Assembly (NCBI RefSeq): GCF_005082585.1
Contig: NZ_CP034855.1
Span: 124,001-188,000 of the forward strand
Direction of reading: 5' to 3'
Source: Buchnera aphidicola (Sitobion avenae)
GTDB lineage: Bacteria > Pseudomonadota > Gammaproteobacteria > Enterobacterales > Enterobacteriaceae
DNA: 64,000 nt
The position numbers were made by a program, and so were the translations under genes. The notes under the pieces were generated by a model. That model was not told where the DNA came from. It searched no databases and worked only from the letters and a program-made list of their open reading frames with translations. Numbering within the stretch: position 1 is the first letter of the stretch; each line of letters starts with the position of its first letter. Below, piece after piece: positions 30,263 to 41,574 of the stretch.

Positions 30263-33084
30263 TATATGAATATACGTTTTTCACCGTTACCAATAGTGTT
30301 TAAAATACATCGATTACAAATACCGCTGTTTTTTACGTGATTTTTAGTGGGGGTAAAATAGTGCCAACATCGCGGACATTTTTCTCCATTAAATTTTTCT
30401 ATAAAAACTTTTAAGTGACGAAGGTTCGCACTTTTTTTAACGTTTTTAGGAGCTTTATTATATAGTTTTACTGTGACATGCGATGTTAAAAAGATGAATT
30501 TTATCTCTTGTCCTAAGATTTCTAGTTTTCCGAGTAATTCAGGTGAAACATATAAAACAATAGAAGCTTCAAGTGAATTATTAATGGTTTTATTTTTTAT
30601 TTCTTCTTCTAAAAATTTGTTTATTTCATGTTTGATTTGAATTATTTGATCCCAGAATTGATGATTAAATAATTTATCTTGATTTAAATCAAATAATTTT
30701 TCGAACCATTCTTCCATAAACACATATTGAGAATTATTCTCTGGTAAATAGCTCCATAATTCATCAGCAGTAAAAGATAGTATTGGTGCTATCCATCGTA
30801 CAAGAGAGTTAATTATATAGTACATAGCTGTTTGAGAACTGCGTCTTTCTTGACTGTTGAATTTTAAGGTGTATTGTCTATCTTTTATAATATCAAGATA
30901 AAAAGAGCCCATTTCTATAGAACAAAAGTACATTAAACGTTTTACTACTGCATGAAAATTATAATTATTATAGTATTTAATAATTTCTTCTTGAACTATT
31001 TTAGTTTGTCCGATAGCCCATTGATCTAACAAAATCATATTATCTTTTAATACTATATCTTCTTTAGGATTAAAATCATAAATATTAGCTAACATAAAAC
31101 GTGCTGTATTCCTAATTCTTCTATATATATCTGATGAATTCTTTAATATTTCATTGGAAATTGAAAGATCGTTAGAGTAATTAGAAGAGGCGACCCATAA
31201 TCTTAAAATATCTGCACCTAATGTATTTACTATGTCGTTAGGACTAATGGTATTGCCTATAGATTTAGACATTTTTTGTCCATTTCCATCTACAACAAAA
31301 CCATGCGTTAACACTTCAGAATATGGTGCTTTTTCATGAATCAAGGTTGATATTATTAGTGATGACATAAACCAACCTCTATGCTGATCTGATCCTTCTA
31401 AATACATATCTGCATTTTTTTTAGTATTTTTTTTATTTTCATATTCTATTGAAGTATGTGTGTTTCCTGAATCAAACCATACATCTAATACATCTAAAAT
31501 TTTTTCATATGATTCATCCTCTTGACCTAATATTTCTTTTAAAGTTATATTCCACCATGCTTGTATTCCTTTTAACTCTACCTTTTTTGCTACTTGCTCC
31601 ATTAAAAAAACTGTATTAGGATGAATTTTTCCTGTTTTCTTATGTATAAAAATAGACATCGGCACACCCCATTTCCTTTGTCTTGAAATGCACCAATCAG
31701 GTCGTTTCTTAATCATCTCCATCATTCTTGATTCCCCCCATTCAGGTACCCAGCGCACTCTTTTTGTTTCTTTTAATAATTTATAACGTAATTTTTTTTG
31801 ATCTATTTTTATAAACCATTGTGGAGTAGCTCTGTATATAACTGGACTTTTATGTCGCCAACAATGTGGATAGCTGTGTGTTAAAAATGCATGATGAAAT
31901 AATGTATTATTTTTAATTAATAATTCTATAATAATAGAATTACATTTTAAAACATTAAGACCATTTAATTTAGGATGTATATCAGAGATGTAGTCTCCTT
32001 TAAAATCTACTAAATTACTTGTTTTAATATTATATTTTTGACTGATTATATAATCATCTATCCCATGATCTGGTGCTGTATGAACAGCTCCAGTTCCTGA
32101 TTCAAGAGTAACATGTTTTCCTAAAATTATAGGTACATTGACATTTTCAAAAAATGGATGTAGAAATTTTATATTTTCTAATAGTTTTCCTTGAATACAA
32201 TTTATTTCTGTCCATTCTTTTACCTTCAATATATTTAATACATTTTGAACTAATTCTTTTGCTATAATTAAATTCCAATTTTTAGTTTCTATTAATTGAT
32301 ATTCAAAATTTGGATGTATTGAGATGGCTTTACTGGATGGAAGAGTCCATGGAGTTGTTGTCCAAACAAGTAGATATATTGCTTTTGTATTGAGATTTTG
32401 ACAATGGAATAATCTTTTTATGATTTCTCTATTTACAGATTTAAAACCAACTATAATTGAATCTGATTTTTTTTTAGAATATTCGATTTCAGCATCGGAT
32501 AATGATGATGTACATTGAAGACACCAATATATAGGTTTAAAATCTCGATATAAATATTTTTTTTTAATAATTTTTGATAAAGTTCTAATTATATTAGCTT
32601 CGTTTTTAAAGTTCATTGTGAGATGGGCGTTTTCCCAATCACCTATTACTCCTAGTCTAATAAAATCTTTTTTTTGTTTTTCGACTTGATTTTGAGCATA
32701 TTCTCTACATTTTTTTTGAAAGTCTAAAGTGGATACTTTTTTTTGAGAAAGCTTGCTTTTTTCTTCAACTTTTTGTTCAATCGGTAATCCATGACAGTCC
32801 CAAGATGGAATGTAAGGAGCGTCAAAACCCGACATATTTTTAGATTTAATAATGATATCTTTTAAAATTTTATTTACTGCATGTCCAATATGAATATTTC
32901 CATTAGCATATGGTGGACCATCATGAAGAAAAAATATTTTTTTATGTTTATTTTTTTTTCTAATTAATTGATATAAATTATTTTCATACCAATTTTTCAA
33001 TATTTTTGGTTCTTTTTTAAGAAGATCTCCTCTCATAGAAAACATTGTTCTGGGTAGATTTAAAGTTTTTTTATAATCATTCAT
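30262..33084 (-). CDS. ileS: Isoleucyl-tRNA synthetase
   Basis: Charges tRNA-Ile; 940 residues, near the 938 of E. coli. The HIGH signature is in [29 protein letters not shown] is intact, and the C-terminal zinc site CPRCWHY...CNRC is present. The CP1 editing domain is preserved: [10 protein letters not shown] (threonine-rich peptide) and [16 protein letters not shown], which hold the residues that hydrolyse Val-tRNA-Ile. This contrasts with ThrRS and PheRS in the same window. It lies 17 bp after ribF and shares one base with lspA. Confidence 0.96.
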   Translation of the reverse strand: MNDYKKTLNLPRTMFSMRGDLLKKEPKILKNWYENNLYQLIRKKNKHKKIFFLHDGPPYANGNIHIGHAVNKILKDIIIKSKNMSGFDAPYIPSWDCHGLPIEQKVEEKSKLSQKKVSTLDFQKKCREYAQNQVEKQKKDFIRLGVIGDWENAHLTMNFKNEANIIRTLSKIIKKKYLYRDFKPIYWCLQCTSSLSDAEIEYSKKKSDSIIVGFKSVNREIIKRLFHCQNLNTKAIYLLVWTTTPWTLPSSKAISIHPNFEYQLIETKNWNLIIAKELVQNVLNILKVKEWTEINCIQGKLLENIKFLHPFFENVNVPIILGKHVTLESGTGAVHTAPDHGIDDYIISQKYNIKTSNLVDFKGDYISDIHPKLNGLNVLKCNSIIIELLIKNNTLFHHAFLTHSYPHCWRHKSPVIYRATPQWFIKIDQKKLRYKLLKETKRVRWVPEWGESRMMEMIKKRPDWCISRQRKWGVPMSIFIHKKTGKIHPNTVFLMEQVAKKVELKGIQAWWNITLKEILGQEDESYEKILDVLDVWFDSGNTHTSIEYENKKNTKKNADMYLEGSDQHRGWFMSSLIISTLIHEKAPYSEVLTHGFVVDGNGQKMSKSIGNTISPNDIVNTLGADILRLWVASSNYSNDLSISNEILKNSSDIYRRIRNTARFMLANIYDFNPKEDIVLKDNMILLDQWAIGQTKIVQEEIIKYYNNYNFHAVVKRLMYFCSIEMGSFYLDIIKDRQYTLKFNSQERRSSQTAMYYIINSLVRWIAPILSFTADELWSYLPENNSQYVFMEEWFEKLFDLNQDKLFNHQFWDQIIQIKHEINKFLEEEIKNKTINNSLEASIVLYVSPELLGKLEILGQEIKFIFLTSHVTVKLYNKAPKNVKKSANLRHLKVFIEKFNGEKCPRCWHYFTPTKNHVKNSGICNRCILNTIGNGEKRIFI

Positions 33085-33101
33085 TATTTTCTCTTTTTCT
33101 A

Positions 33102-34043
33102 TTAGCTTTTATGAATTTTAAAATATTTTTTAACTTTTAAAACATCTTTAAAGATTTGTTTTTTTAGCTCTTTTATCGAAACAAAAAATTTTTCATTACG
33201 TATTTTTTTATATATAAAAACTTCTATATATTTTCCATATAGATCTAATTCTAGATTAAATAAGTATACTTCAAGTAATTTGTTTTTTTGAGTATTCAAA
33301 ATGCTTGGTCTAATACCAATATTAGATATGCCTATAGCATGTTTATTTAAATCATATTTTATTCTAACTGCATATACTCCATTAGTTAATAAGAAATTTT
33401 TATTTAAACGTATGTTCGCTGTAGGATAATTTATTGTTTTTCCTATGGCATTACCGTGAATCACTTTTCCAGAAATACTGAATCTACGACCAAGAAAAAG
33501 AGAAGCTAGTTTTATATTATTTTCAGACAATGCTTTTCTAATATTAGTACTACTAATTTTTGTATTGTTTTTATACAAGGGTTTAATTTTTATAACTTGA
33601 AATTGATATTTATTACCCAGTTTTTTTAAAAGATCAATATTTCCATTTCTTTGAAATCCAAATCTAAAATCATCGCCTAATACTATAAATTTTAGATGCA
33701 GTTTATTTATTAGTATATTTATGATAAAATCTTCTGCATTTAGAGATTGGAAAGATTTGTTGAATCGAATACATATAATTTTATCAAAATTATAAAAAGC
33801 AATACGTTTGACTTTTTCACGAAATTTCGTAATTCTCACTGGGGCATTATTTTTTTTTAAAAATTCGAGTGGTTGAGGTTCAAATAAAATTATTACAGTT
33901 GATAATTTATATTTTTGGCCTATTTGATATGTATTTAAAAATAATTCCTGATGACCCAAGTGTATTCCATCAAAATTTCCAATGGTAATAACTGAATGAG
34001 AATTTATTTCTTTAATATTATGAATACCTCGTACAATCTTCAT
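33102..34043 (-). CDS. ribF: Bifunctional riboflavin kinase / FAD synthetase
   Basis: Converts riboflavin to FMN and then FAD. 313 residues, as in E. coli. The N-terminal adenylyltransferase domain has [14 protein letters not shown] (HxGH-type motif), [14 protein letters not shown] and [10 protein letters not shown]; the C-terminal kinase domain has [20 protein letters not shown], with an Ile-Asn-Tyr-Pro version of the GFPTAN motif. It heads the minus-strand operon with rpsT divergent 168 bp away, the E. coli arrangement. Confidence 0.94.
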   Translation of the reverse strand: MKIVRGIHNIKEINSHSVITIGNFDGIHLGHQELFLNTYQIGQKYKLSTVIILFEPQPLEFLKKNNAPVRITKFREKVKRIAFYNFDKIICIRFNKSFQSLNAEDFIINILINKLHLKFIVLGDDFRFGFQRNGNIDLLKKLGNKYQFQVIKIKPLYKNNTKISSTNIRKALSENNIKLASLFLGRRFSISGKVIHGNAIGKTINYPTANIRLNKNFLLTNGVYAVRIKYDLNKHAIGISNIGIRPSILNTQKNKLLEVYLFNLELDLYGKYIEVFIYKKIRNEKFFVSIKELKKQIFKDVLKVKKYFKIHKS

Positions 34044-34211
34044 TGTTAAGTTAACCTTATTAAATGAAGTAAATTATATTTAAAAATTTTATAGTTTTTT
34101 GATTTTTATCATTTAATCATCATCAACATAATAAAAATACATTTTTAGTATATTCATTAATATTGTTTTTTCAAAATAAATGTTTAATTTTTTAAAGTTT
34201 AGAGGTAGAAA

Positions 34212-34481
34212 TTGGCTAATATAAAATCTTCTAAAAAAGATGCAGTAAAATCTGAAAAACGTCGAAAAAATAATTCTAGTCGACGTTCAATGATTCGCAC
34301 TTTTATAAAAAAAGCACGAGCAGCTATTATATCTGGTAACAAAACAATAGCAGAAGATGCATTTAAAAAAATGCAGCCTATTATTGATAGTCATGTAAAC
34401 AAAGGTTTGATACATAAAAATAAAGCTGCACGTTATAAATCTAATTTATCATTACAAATCAGAAAAATGTCTAATATGTAA
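34212..34481 (+). CDS. rpsT: 30S ribosomal protein S20 (TTG start)
   Basis: 16S rRNA-binding protein of 89 residues. It begins at TTG 34212 ([20 protein letters not shown] after the initiator) with AGAGG 6 nt upstream. E. coli rpsT also starts with UUG, which there contributes to autogenous control. [19 protein letters not shown] is the family C-terminal helix. It is a single-gene unit, divergent from ribF and followed by a hairpin. Confidence 0.95.
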   Translation: MANIKSSKKDAVKSEKRRKNNSSRRSMIRTFIKKARAAIISGNKTIAEDAFKKMQPIIDSHVNKGLIHKNKAARYKSNLSLQIRKMSNM

Positions 34482-34490
34482 TTTGTAAAT

Positions 34491-34519
34491 AGTATTGCCT
34501 CTAATTTAGAAGCAATACT
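34491..34519. terminator. Bidirectional terminator between rpsT and dnaJ
   Basis: AGTATTGC pairs with GCAATACT, and after one mismatch TCTAA pairs with TTAGA, giving a 13-bp interrupted stem between the convergent rpsT and dnaJ stop codons. T-rich sequence on either side is modest. Confidence 0.7.
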
Positions 34520-34529
34520 TTATAAAACT

Positions 34530-35663
34530 TTATCTCGTTAAATCATCAAAAAATCTTTTTACTCCATCAAAAAATCTTTTTGAACGAGGACTGTTTTTTT
34601 CACCTCGGAAACCATTAAAACTATTTCCTAATTCATGTAAAAGATTTTTTTGTTGTTCGTTAAGATTTACAGGTGTTTCTACTACAACACGACATAATAA
34701 ATCACCTTGATTTCTATTTTGTACTGATTTAACTCCTCTTCCACGAATACGAAAAAGTTTTCCTGATTGCGTTTCATATGGTATTTTTAATTTAACTCTA
34801 CCGTCTAGAGTGGGAACTTCTATTTCCCCACCTAATGCAGCCATTGTGAAATTTATAGGCACTTCACAGTATAAATTGTTTTCTTCACGTTCAAAAATAG
34901 GATGTTTTTTAACTGTAATTTGGACATAAAGATCACCTGATTGCGCGCCATTAGCTCCTGCTTCCCCTTCATTATTTAAACGGATACGATCGTTTGTATC
35001 AACACCTGGTGGGATTTTTACTGATAGTGTTTTATATGTTTCAATTCTTCCCTCTCCACGACAAAAATTACAAGGATCAGTAATAACTGATCCTTTGCCA
35101 TGACATGTAGTACATGATTGTTGTACAGTAAAAAAACCTTTTCTAATATGTATTTGACCTTTACCATGACATATCGAACATGCACGAGGTTTACTACCAT
35201 GTTTTGTACCACTTCCATAACATGTTTTGCATGTTTGAAGAGTTGGAATTTTAATTTCTTTTTTTGTTCCTTTTACTGCTTCTTCTAATAAAATTTCCAT
35301 ATTATAGCATAAATCAGCTCCTTTTTTAGCTCTTTGAGTTCTGTTACCTCCAAAAATATCACCAAAAACGTCTCCAAAAATATCACCGAAATCTGCAGAA
35401 CTAGTAAAAGTGCTATATGTATTATTAGACTGACCGTTTTCAAAAGCTGCGTGTCCATACTGATCATATGCACTTCTTTTTTCTTCATTGATTAAAATTT
35501 CATAAGCTTCTTTTATTTCTTTAAATTTTCCTTCAGAAGTTTTATCTCCTTGATTTCGATCAGGATGATATTTCATTGCTAGTCTTTTATATGCTTTTTT
35601 AATTTCACGTTCTTCTGCTGATCTTGGAATTCCCAAAACTTGATAATAGTCTTTTTTTGCCAT
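34530..35663 (-). CDS. dnaJ: Hsp40 co-chaperone DnaJ
   Basis: Delivers unfolded substrates to DnaK and stimulates its ATPase. 377 residues, E. coli length. The J domain (1-70, [10 protein letters not shown] with HPD), a Gly/Phe-rich region shorter in Gly than usual (about 75-110, [21 protein letters not shown]), four CxxCxGxG zinc-finger repeats (about 145-205) and the C-terminal substrate-binding domain are present. It lies 113 bp downstream of dnaK with a GC-rich hairpin between them. Confidence 0.96.
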   Translation of the reverse strand: MAKKDYYQVLGIPRSAEEREIKKAYKRLAMKYHPDRNQGDKTSEGKFKEIKEAYEILINEEKRSAYDQYGHAAFENGQSNNTYSTFTSSADFGDIFGDVFGDIFGGNRTQRAKKGADLCYNMEILLEEAVKGTKKEIKIPTLQTCKTCYGSGTKHGSKPRACSICHGKGQIHIRKGFFTVQQSCTTCHGKGSVITDPCNFCRGEGRIETYKTLSVKIPPGVDTNDRIRLNNEGEAGANGAQSGDLYVQITVKKHPIFEREENNLYCEVPINFTMAALGGEIEVPTLDGRVKLKIPYETQSGKLFRIRGRGVKSVQNRNQGDLLCRVVVETPVNLNEQQKNLLHELGNSFNGFRGEKNSPRSKRFFDGVKRFFDDLTR

Positions 35664-35697
35664 TCTTTCTTGCTCTTCTTTTATTTAAAAATAATTA

Positions 35698-35727
35698 CAC
35701 GGGCGTAGATAAGTTTCCACGCCCGTG
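35698..35727 (-). terminator. GC-rich hairpin in the dnaK-dnaJ intergenic region
   Basis: CACGGGCGT pairs perfectly with ACGCCCGTG around a 12-nt loop, and on the coding (minus) strand it is followed by TAATTATTTTT. An outer AATAATTAC/GTAATTATT pairing can extend it. It could partly terminate transcription and so set a DnaK to DnaJ excess, or protect the dnaK mRNA 3' end. Confidence 0.65.
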
Positions 35728-35776
35728 CTGGTTTAAAGTCTGTTGTAATTATTTTTCAATATTTTATTAAAATTGA

Positions 35777-37690
35777 TTATTTTTTTGGTTCTTTTATTTC
35801 TTCAAATTCTGCATCTACAACATTTTCATCTTTTTTATTAGACGATGCATTTTCATTATTTTTGTTTTCTTCTGATTTTTTTTGATTAATTTCTGTTAGC
35901 TTAGCAGATATTTTTAAAAGTTCTTGTATATTTGTATCAATATCAGATTTGTTTTCTCCCTTTAATGCTTTTTCTAACTTATCTAGAGATAATTGAATAT
36001 CTTTTTTATTTTCTTCTTCAATTAAATTTTTATTTTCATTTAATTGTTTTTTTATACTGTGAACTAATTGATCACCTTGATTTCTTGTTTGAATTAATTC
36101 TTCGAATTTTTGATCTGCTTCAGAATTGGCTTCTGCATCATTTACCATTTTTTTAATTTCTTCTTCATTGAGTCCTGAAGATGCTTTTATAGTAATTTTT
36201 TGTTCTTTTCCTGTTTTTTTATCTTTTGCAGATACATGAAGTATTCCATCAGAATCAATATCAAATGTTACTTCAATTTGCGCTGTTCCTCGAGGTGCAG
36301 GTTCAATGCCATCTAAATTGAATTGTCCTAACGATTTGTTATCTGAAGATCTTTTGCGTTCACCTTGTAGTACATGTATTGTAACTGCTGATTGATTATC
36401 TTCTGCTGTAGAAAATATTTGACTATGTTTAGTAGGAATGGTGGTATTTTTAGTGATAAGTGAAGTCATTATACCACCCATAGTTTCGATTCCTAGTGAT
36501 AAAGGAGTTACATCTAGCAACAAAACGTCTTTAACATCACCAGAAAGAACTCCTCCTTGTACTGCGGCTCCAACGGCTACTGCTTCATCTGGATTCACGT
36601 CTTTTCTAGGTTCTTTTCCAAAAAAGTCAGCAACTTTAGTTTGAACCATAGGCATTCTTGTTTGACCACCAACCAATATCACATCATTTATGTCCGAGAC
36701 TGATAATCCTGCATCTTTTAATGCAACTTTTAGTGGCTCTATAGAACGCATGATTAAATCTTCTACCAAAGATTCTAACTTTGCTCTAGTAACTTTGATG
36801 TTTAAGTGTTTAGGACCATTAGAATCAGCTGTAATATATGGAAGATTTACATCTGTTTGTTGTGCAGACGATAATTCTATTTTAGCTTTTTCTGCAGATT
36901 CTTTTAAACGTTGCATAGATAATGGATCATTTCTTAAATCTATTCCTTGTTCTTTTTTAAATTCTGTCACTAAATAATTAATTAATCTACTGTCGAAATC
37001 TTCTCCTCCAAGATGAGTGTCTCCATTAGTAGCAAGAACTTCAAATGTTTTTTCTTTATCAACATCATCTATTTCAATAATAGAGATATCAAAAGTTCCT
37101 CCACCTAAATCATAAACAGCTATTGTTCTATTACCTTTTCCTTTATCTAAACCGTAAGCAAGTGCGGCAGCTGTTGGTTCATTAATAATTCGTTTTACTT
37201 CTAATCCAGCTATTCTTCCAGCGTCTTTAGTAGCTTGACGTTGAGCATCATTAAAATATGCAGGAACTGTAATAACTGCTTCTCTTATTGTTTCTCCTAA
37301 ATAATCTTCTGCAGTTTTTTTCATTTTTTTTAATACTTCCGCAGAAATTTGAGGAGGCGCCATTTTTTGTTTTTTTACGTCAATCCATGCATCTCCATTA
37401 TCAGAATTTACAATTTTATAAGGCATTATTTTAATGTCACGCTGCACTTCATCATCTTTGAATTTTCTACCAATTAAACGTTTTATAGCAAAAAGTGTAT
37501 TTTTTGGATTAGTTATAGCTTGACGTTTAGCTGGTTGTCCTACTAACACCTCTCCATCTTGAGTATATGCAATAATTGAAGGTGTAGTACGATCACCTTC
37601 TGAATTTTCTAAAACGCGCGGTTTATTGCCATCCATAATGGCAACACAAGAGTTGGTTGTTCCCAAGTCAATACCAATAATTTTACCCAT
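35777..37690 (-). CDS. dnaK: Hsp70 chaperone DnaK
   Basis: ATP-driven chaperone. 637 residues from ATG 37690, one fewer than E. coli, and very similar. Nucleotide-binding domain (1-385): [65 protein letters not shown]; substrate-binding domain and lid follow, with the [15 protein letters not shown] tail. GGAG is 8-9 nt from this ATG; the ATG two codons upstream sits only 2 nt from it and was rejected. A heat-shock promoter lies about 130 bp upstream. Confidence 0.97.
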   Translation of the reverse strand: MGKIIGIDLGTTNSCVAIMDGNKPRVLENSEGDRTTPSIIAYTQDGEVLVGQPAKRQAITNPKNTLFAIKRLIGRKFKDDEVQRDIKIMPYKIVNSDNGDAWIDVKKQKMAPPQISAEVLKKMKKTAEDYLGETIREAVITVPAYFNDAQRQATKDAGRIAGLEVKRIINEPTAAALAYGLDKGKGNRTIAVYDLGGGTFDISIIEIDDVDKEKTFEVLATNGDTHLGGEDFDSRLINYLVTEFKKEQGIDLRNDPLSMQRLKESAEKAKIELSSAQQTDVNLPYITADSNGPKHLNIKVTRAKLESLVEDLIMRSIEPLKVALKDAGLSVSDINDVILVGGQTRMPMVQTKVADFFGKEPRKDVNPDEAVAVGAAVQGGVLSGDVKDVLLLDVTPLSLGIETMGGIMTSLITKNTTIPTKHSQIFSTAEDNQSAVTIHVLQGERKRSSDNKSLGQFNLDGIEPAPRGTAQIEVTFDIDSDGILHVSAKDKKTGKEQKITIKASSGLNEEEIKKMVNDAEANSEADQKFEELIQTRNQGDQLVHSIKKQLNENKNLIEEENKKDIQLSLDKLEKALKGENKSDIDTNIQELLKISAKLTEINQKKSEENKNNENASSNKKDENVVDAEFEEIKEPKK

Positions 37691-38041
37691 TAACATATCT
37701 CCTATTTTAATATCTTGATCAATTGGGTTTGCAACCTTTATGCGGCCATTTTTTTTGGCTGTTAATTAGTTACATGAGTTTATATTTATGCTTTACATCT
37801 ACAAGGTTGAATGATTATTAGATGGGGTCTCTTTTCCGCTCATCAAGGGTTAAGAGTAAAAAAAATAAAGTTTTAGTACACTATAATATTTAAATTATAA
37901 GATTTTTTATTTATTAAAGACAACATATTCGTTAATATGTTTGGTACTATGACAACTTTCATTTTTTAATATTATTTAGATGCATAAAATAATTTATGTT
38001 TTATAATTTTATCCGAATATTGCAAATTTTTAGGAAAATAT
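37691..38041. other. Intergenic region between divergent dnaK and nuoA
   Basis: A 351-bp spacer carrying the dnaK heat-shock promoter (separate entry), the dnaK leader and, presumably, the nuo operon promoter, which I could not locate. In the dnaK leader, CAACCTT (37732-37738) is complementary to AAGGTTG (37803-37809), with an inner GCCA/TGGC pair (37745-37748, 37756-37759), so the leader RNA could fold back on itself. Confidence 0.6.
37821..37849 (-). promoter_or_regulatory. Sigma-32 heat-shock promoter of dnaK
   Basis: On the minus strand CCCTTGATG (37849-37841) and CCCCATC (37827-37821) are separated by 13 bp, a near-consensus RpoH promoter and very close to E. coli dnaK P1 as I recall it. 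It stands out from the surrounding AT-rich DNA by its GC content. It implies that an RpoH-type heat-shock response still drives dnaK. Confidence 0.9.
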
Positions 38042-38437
38042 ATGTTAATGAACACAGAAATAATTATTGAATATTTATCTTTTTTCGTTTTCATAATTTT
38101 TTCTTTAGCATTATGTGGTTTTATGCTGTTTTTAAGTTGGATCTTAGGGGGTAGATCTTTATCTAGATATAAAAACACTCCTTTTGAATCAGGAATTGTA
38201 TCAGCAGGAAATACTCATCTTCATTTTTCTGTAAAATTTTATTTAATAGCTATGTTTTTTGTTATTTTTGATGTTGAAGCGCTTTATTTATATGCTTGGT
38301 CTATTAGTATAAGAGAAGCTGGATGGATTGGATTTAGTGAGGCGTTTATGTTTACAATGTCTCTTTTATTAGGATTATTTTATTTAATTCGTATTAATGC
38401 CTTAAATTGGGTATCTTCAATTAAAAATAACATTTAA
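38042..38437 (+). CDS. nuoA: NADH-quinone oxidoreductase subunit A
   Basis: Membrane subunit of complex I near the quinone site; three transmembrane helices. 131 residues, shorter at the C-terminus than the 147 of E. coli. The loop and helix 2 signature [40 protein letters not shown] is highly conserved, including the FDVEALYL acidic motif. AGGA lies 6-7 nt from ATG 38042; a second ATG two codons on (38048) is an alternative start. It is the first gene of the complete nuoA-N operon. Confidence 0.95.
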   Translation: MLMNTEIIIEYLSFFVFIIFSLALCGFMLFLSWILGGRSLSRYKNTPFESGIVSAGNTHLHFSVKFYLIAMFFVIFDVEALYLYAWSISIREAGWIGFSEAFMFTMSLLLGLFYLIRINALNWVSSIKNNI

Positions 38438-38483
38438 CTATTACTCTAAATATATTATATATTTTACTTTAATGGAGCATAAG

Positions 38484-39161
38484 ATGAACTATACTTTAAC
38501 TAAAGCAGATGTTTCTAATAAGAATAATAAAAATTATCCAAGACAAACTGTTGAATCTGTTTCAGATCCTATCAAAGAATATGTAAAAAACAATATTTTC
38601 ATGGGTACAATTACTAAATTATTACACAAATTAGTTAATTGGGGGAGAAAAAATTCTCTGTGGCCTTATAATTTTGGATTATCTTGTTGTTATGTGGAAA
38701 TGGTATCTGCTTTTACTTCTGTGCATGATGTTGCTCGTTTTGGATCTGAAGTATTACGTGCATCTCCTAGACAAGCTGATGTTATGGTAATTGCAGGAAC
38801 ACCGTTTATAAAAATGGCTCCTGTCATTCAACGTTTATATGATCAAATGTTAGAACCTAAATGGGTTATTTCCATGGGTGCTTGTGCTAATTCTGGTGGT
38901 ATGTATGATATTTATTCTGTTGTTCAAGGCGTGGATAAATTTTTGCCTGTTGATATTTATATTCCTGGTTGTCCACCTCGTCCAGAAGCATATATACAAG
39001 CTTTAATGTTATTACAGAAATTAATTCAAGAAGAAAGAAGACCATTGTCTTGGATTATTGGAGAACAGGGCGTATATCATAAAAAAATGCTATCTGAAAG
39101 AGTTAAAAAAAGAAGAAAAATAATTGATATTGTCAATCTTTCAACTCCAGAAAAAATTTAA
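38484..39161 (+). CDS. nuoB: NADH-quinone oxidoreductase subunit B
   Basis: Peripheral-arm subunit that carries the terminal cluster N2 and reduces quinone. 225 residues from ATG 38484 (MNYTLTKAD, as in E. coli MDYTLTRID); the ATG at 38472 overlaps the GGAG ribosome-binding site. The four cluster ligands are present: tandem Cys in GLSCCYVEM, Cys in [10 protein letters not shown], Cys in [10 protein letters not shown]. Other conserved segments are [17 protein letters not shown] and [13 protein letters not shown]. Slightly more divergent C-terminus. Confidence 0.96.
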   Translation: MNYTLTKADVSNKNNKNYPRQTVESVSDPIKEYVKNNIFMGTITKLLHKLVNWGRKNSLWPYNFGLSCCYVEMVSAFTSVHDVARFGSEVLRASPRQADVMVIAGTPFIKMAPVIQRLYDQMLEPKWVISMGACANSGGMYDIYSVVQGVDKFLPVDIYIPGCPPRPEAYIQALMLLQKLIQEERRPLSWIIGEQGVYHKKMLSERVKKRRKIIDIVNLSTPEKI

Positions 39162-39257
39162 TTGTTTAATTAGAAAATATAAATTCCTTTAATATGATTG
39201 ATATTTTTTAGATCATAATATATATGATATTTTTGAATTAAGTACAATGGGAAATTT

Positions 39258-41063
39258 ATGATGGATTTCATGCCAAAAGAAGACAGATTTTTATTGAAAA
39301 AAAAATATAATGAACAATCTTCTACTGATTTAGTGATTAATGATCTATTTAGTGTTTTTGGTGAAGAATTTTGTTTTTGTCAAAATACCTTAACCGGATT
39401 TCCTGTAATTTGGATTAATAAAATATTAGTACTAGAAGTAGTAAAATTTCTGTTTAATTTATCTAAACCTTATATTATGCTTTATGATTTACATGGCATA
39501 GATGAGCGTGTTAGATCCCATCGTGAATATTTGCCTAAAGCTGATTTTTCAGTTTTTTACCATTTAATATCGATTGAGCGCAATTCTGATATTATGATTA
39601 AAGTACCATTATTAGAGCATGATTTAATTGTACCGACATTGACTAACTTATTTCCTAATGCTAATTGGTATGAACGTGAAACTTGGGATATGTTTGGCAT
39701 TGTTTTTGATAAACATCCTAATTTAACTCGTATTATTATGCCTTCTACATGGAAAGGGCATCCATTAAGAAAAAATTATTCTGCCCGAGCTACTGAGTAT
39801 GAACCATTTTTCTTAAACGAGCAAAAAGAAGATCTTGAGATGGAGGGATTAAAATTTAAACCTGAGCTGTGGGGTATGGAACGTAAAAATGATGATGTAG
39901 AATTTATGTTTTTGAATTTGGGACCTAACCATCCTTCAGCTCATGGTGCTTTTAGAATTGTTTTACAATTAGATGGTGAAAATATTGTAGATTGTGTTCC
40001 AGATATTGGATATCATCATCGCGGAGCTGAAAAAATGGCAGAACGTCAGTCATGGCATAGTTATATTCCATATACTGATCGCATTGAATATCTTGGTGGA
40101 TGTATAAATGAATTACCTTATGTTTTAGCTGTGGAAAAATTAGCGAATATTTCAGTTCCAGAAAAAGCAGAAGTTATTAGAGTAATGATGTCAGAATTAT
40201 TTCGAATAAATAGCCATTTGTTATATATTTCTACTTTTATTCAAGATGTAGGTTGTATGACTCCAGTTTTTTTTGCTTTTACAGATCGCCAGAAAATATA
40301 TGATTTAGTTGAAGCAATCACAGGTGCCCGTATGCATCCTGCTTGGTTTCGTATTGGTGGAGTCGCTAATGATTTACCAAAAGGATGGAATGTTTTACTA
40401 AAAGATTTTCTTGATTGGATGCCGAAACGATTAAAATATTATACAACAACTGCTTTAAAAAATAGTATTTTAATCAATCGTTCTAAAGGAATTGCTCAGT
40501 ATAATAAAAAAGAAGCGTTGCAATGGGGTGTTACAGGAGCAGGTCTGCGTGCTACAGGATTAGATTTTGATGTAAGGAAGTGGAGACCATATTCTGGATA
40601 TCAAAACTATATTTTTGAAGTTCCAACAGGTTCAGGAACAAGTGATTGTTATTCAAGAGTAATGATTAAAGTAGAAGAAATTTATCAGAGTCTTATTATT
40701 TTAAGACAGTGTTTAAATAATATGCCAAAAGGTCGTTTTAAATCTGAAGACTCATTAACTACACCTCCTCCGAAAGAGCGTGTTTTGCAAAATATTGAAA
40801 CTATGATCACCCATTTTTTACAGGTTTCTTGGGGTCCAGTCATCCCTGAAAACGAAAGTTTTCAAATGATTGAAGCAACAAAAGGAATTAATAGTTATTA
40901 CTTAATTAGTGATGGTGGTACGATGAGTTATCGAACAAGAATACGTACGCCTAGTTTTCCACATTTACAACAAATACCTTCAGTAATTCGTGGAAGTTTA
41001 ATATCAGATTTAATTGTATACTTAGGTAGTATAGATTTTGTCATGTCTGACGTGGATAGATAA
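39258..41063 (+). CDS. nuoCD: NADH-quinone oxidoreductase fused subunit C/D
   Basis: Fused 30-kDa and 49-kDa subunits, the arrangement of enterobacteria; 601 residues. The NuoC part (about 1-190) includes [14 protein letters not shown] and [17 protein letters not shown]; the NuoD part begins at [19 protein letters not shown] and contains the quinone-site His-rich [12 protein letters not shown], then [13 protein letters not shown] and [20 protein letters not shown]. The end [13 protein letters not shown] is identical to that of E. coli. Confidence 0.97.
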   Translation: MMDFMPKEDRFLLKKKYNEQSSTDLVINDLFSVFGEEFCFCQNTLTGFPVIWINKILVLEVVKFLFNLSKPYIMLYDLHGIDERVRSHREYLPKADFSVFYHLISIERNSDIMIKVPLLEHDLIVPTLTNLFPNANWYERETWDMFGIVFDKHPNLTRIIMPSTWKGHPLRKNYSARATEYEPFFLNEQKEDLEMEGLKFKPELWGMERKNDDVEFMFLNLGPNHPSAHGAFRIVLQLDGENIVDCVPDIGYHHRGAEKMAERQSWHSYIPYTDRIEYLGGCINELPYVLAVEKLANISVPEKAEVIRVMMSELFRINSHLLYISTFIQDVGCMTPVFFAFTDRQKIYDLVEAITGARMHPAWFRIGGVANDLPKGWNVLLKDFLDWMPKRLKYYTTTALKNSILINRSKGIAQYNKKEALQWGVTGAGLRATGLDFDVRKWRPYSGYQNYIFEVPTGSGTSDCYSRVMIKVEEIYQSLIILRQCLNNMPKGRFKSEDSLTTPPPKERVLQNIETMITHFLQVSWGPVIPENESFQMIEATKGINSYYLISDGGTMSYRTRIRTPSFPHLQQIPSVIRGSLISDLIVYLGSIDFVMSDVDR

Positions 41064-41109
41064 TTATGTATAAAAAAAAAATCAAATTCGAGAAATTTCT
41101 ATAAAATTT

Positions 41110-41574
41110 ATGTTGACTGATGAAGAAATAAATGAAATACAAAATCAAAAAAAATATTATGAAAATTCTCGTGCTATTGTAATAGAAGCATTAAAAATTG
41201 TTCAAAAAAAAAGAGGCTGGATCTCTGATCAAGCCATTTATGCTATTTCTAAAATACTTAAAATTAATCCGAGCGACGTTGAAGGAGTTGCTACTTTTTA
41301 TAGTCAAATTTTTCGTCAGCCTGTTGGTCGTAATATTATTCGCTATTGTGATAGTGTAGTTTGTTTTTTAACTGGTTATGAAGCAATTAAATCAGCTTTA
41401 GAGGATTATTTAAAAATAAAAATAGGAGAAACCACTAAAGATAACAGATTTACTTTATTACCAGTCTGTTGTTTAGGAAATTGTGATAAAAGTCCAACAA
41501 TTATGATTAATGAAGATACATATTCTTTTTTAACTTCAGAATCTATACCTTGTTTACTGGAATCATACAAATGA
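41110..41574 (+). CDS. nuoE: NADH-quinone oxidoreductase subunit E (possible frameshifted 5' extension)
   Basis: 24-kDa peripheral subunit with the [2Fe-2S] cluster N1a. 154 residues from ATG 41110, about 12 fewer than E. coli at the N-terminus. Ligand cysteines lie in [12 protein letters not shown] and [29 protein letters not shown] is also conserved. An ATG at 41066 followed by a run of ten A (41072-41081) would join this frame if one A were added, giving [15 protein letters not shown] before the present start. The present ATG has no good Shine-Dalgarno site. The stop overlaps nuoF (ATGA). Confidence 0.93.
   Translation: MLTDEEINEIQNQKKYYENSRAIVIEALKIVQKKRGWISDQAIYAISKILKINPSDVEGVATFYSQIFRQPVGRNIIRYCDSVVCFLTGYEAIKSALEDYLKIKIGETTKDNRFTLLPVCCLGNCDKSPTIMINEDTYSFLTSESIPCLLESYK

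Noticed and set aside
35932-36977. Plus-strand open frames opposite dnaK
   Set aside because: Antisense shadows of a highly conserved coding sequence; no ribosome-binding sites or known domains.
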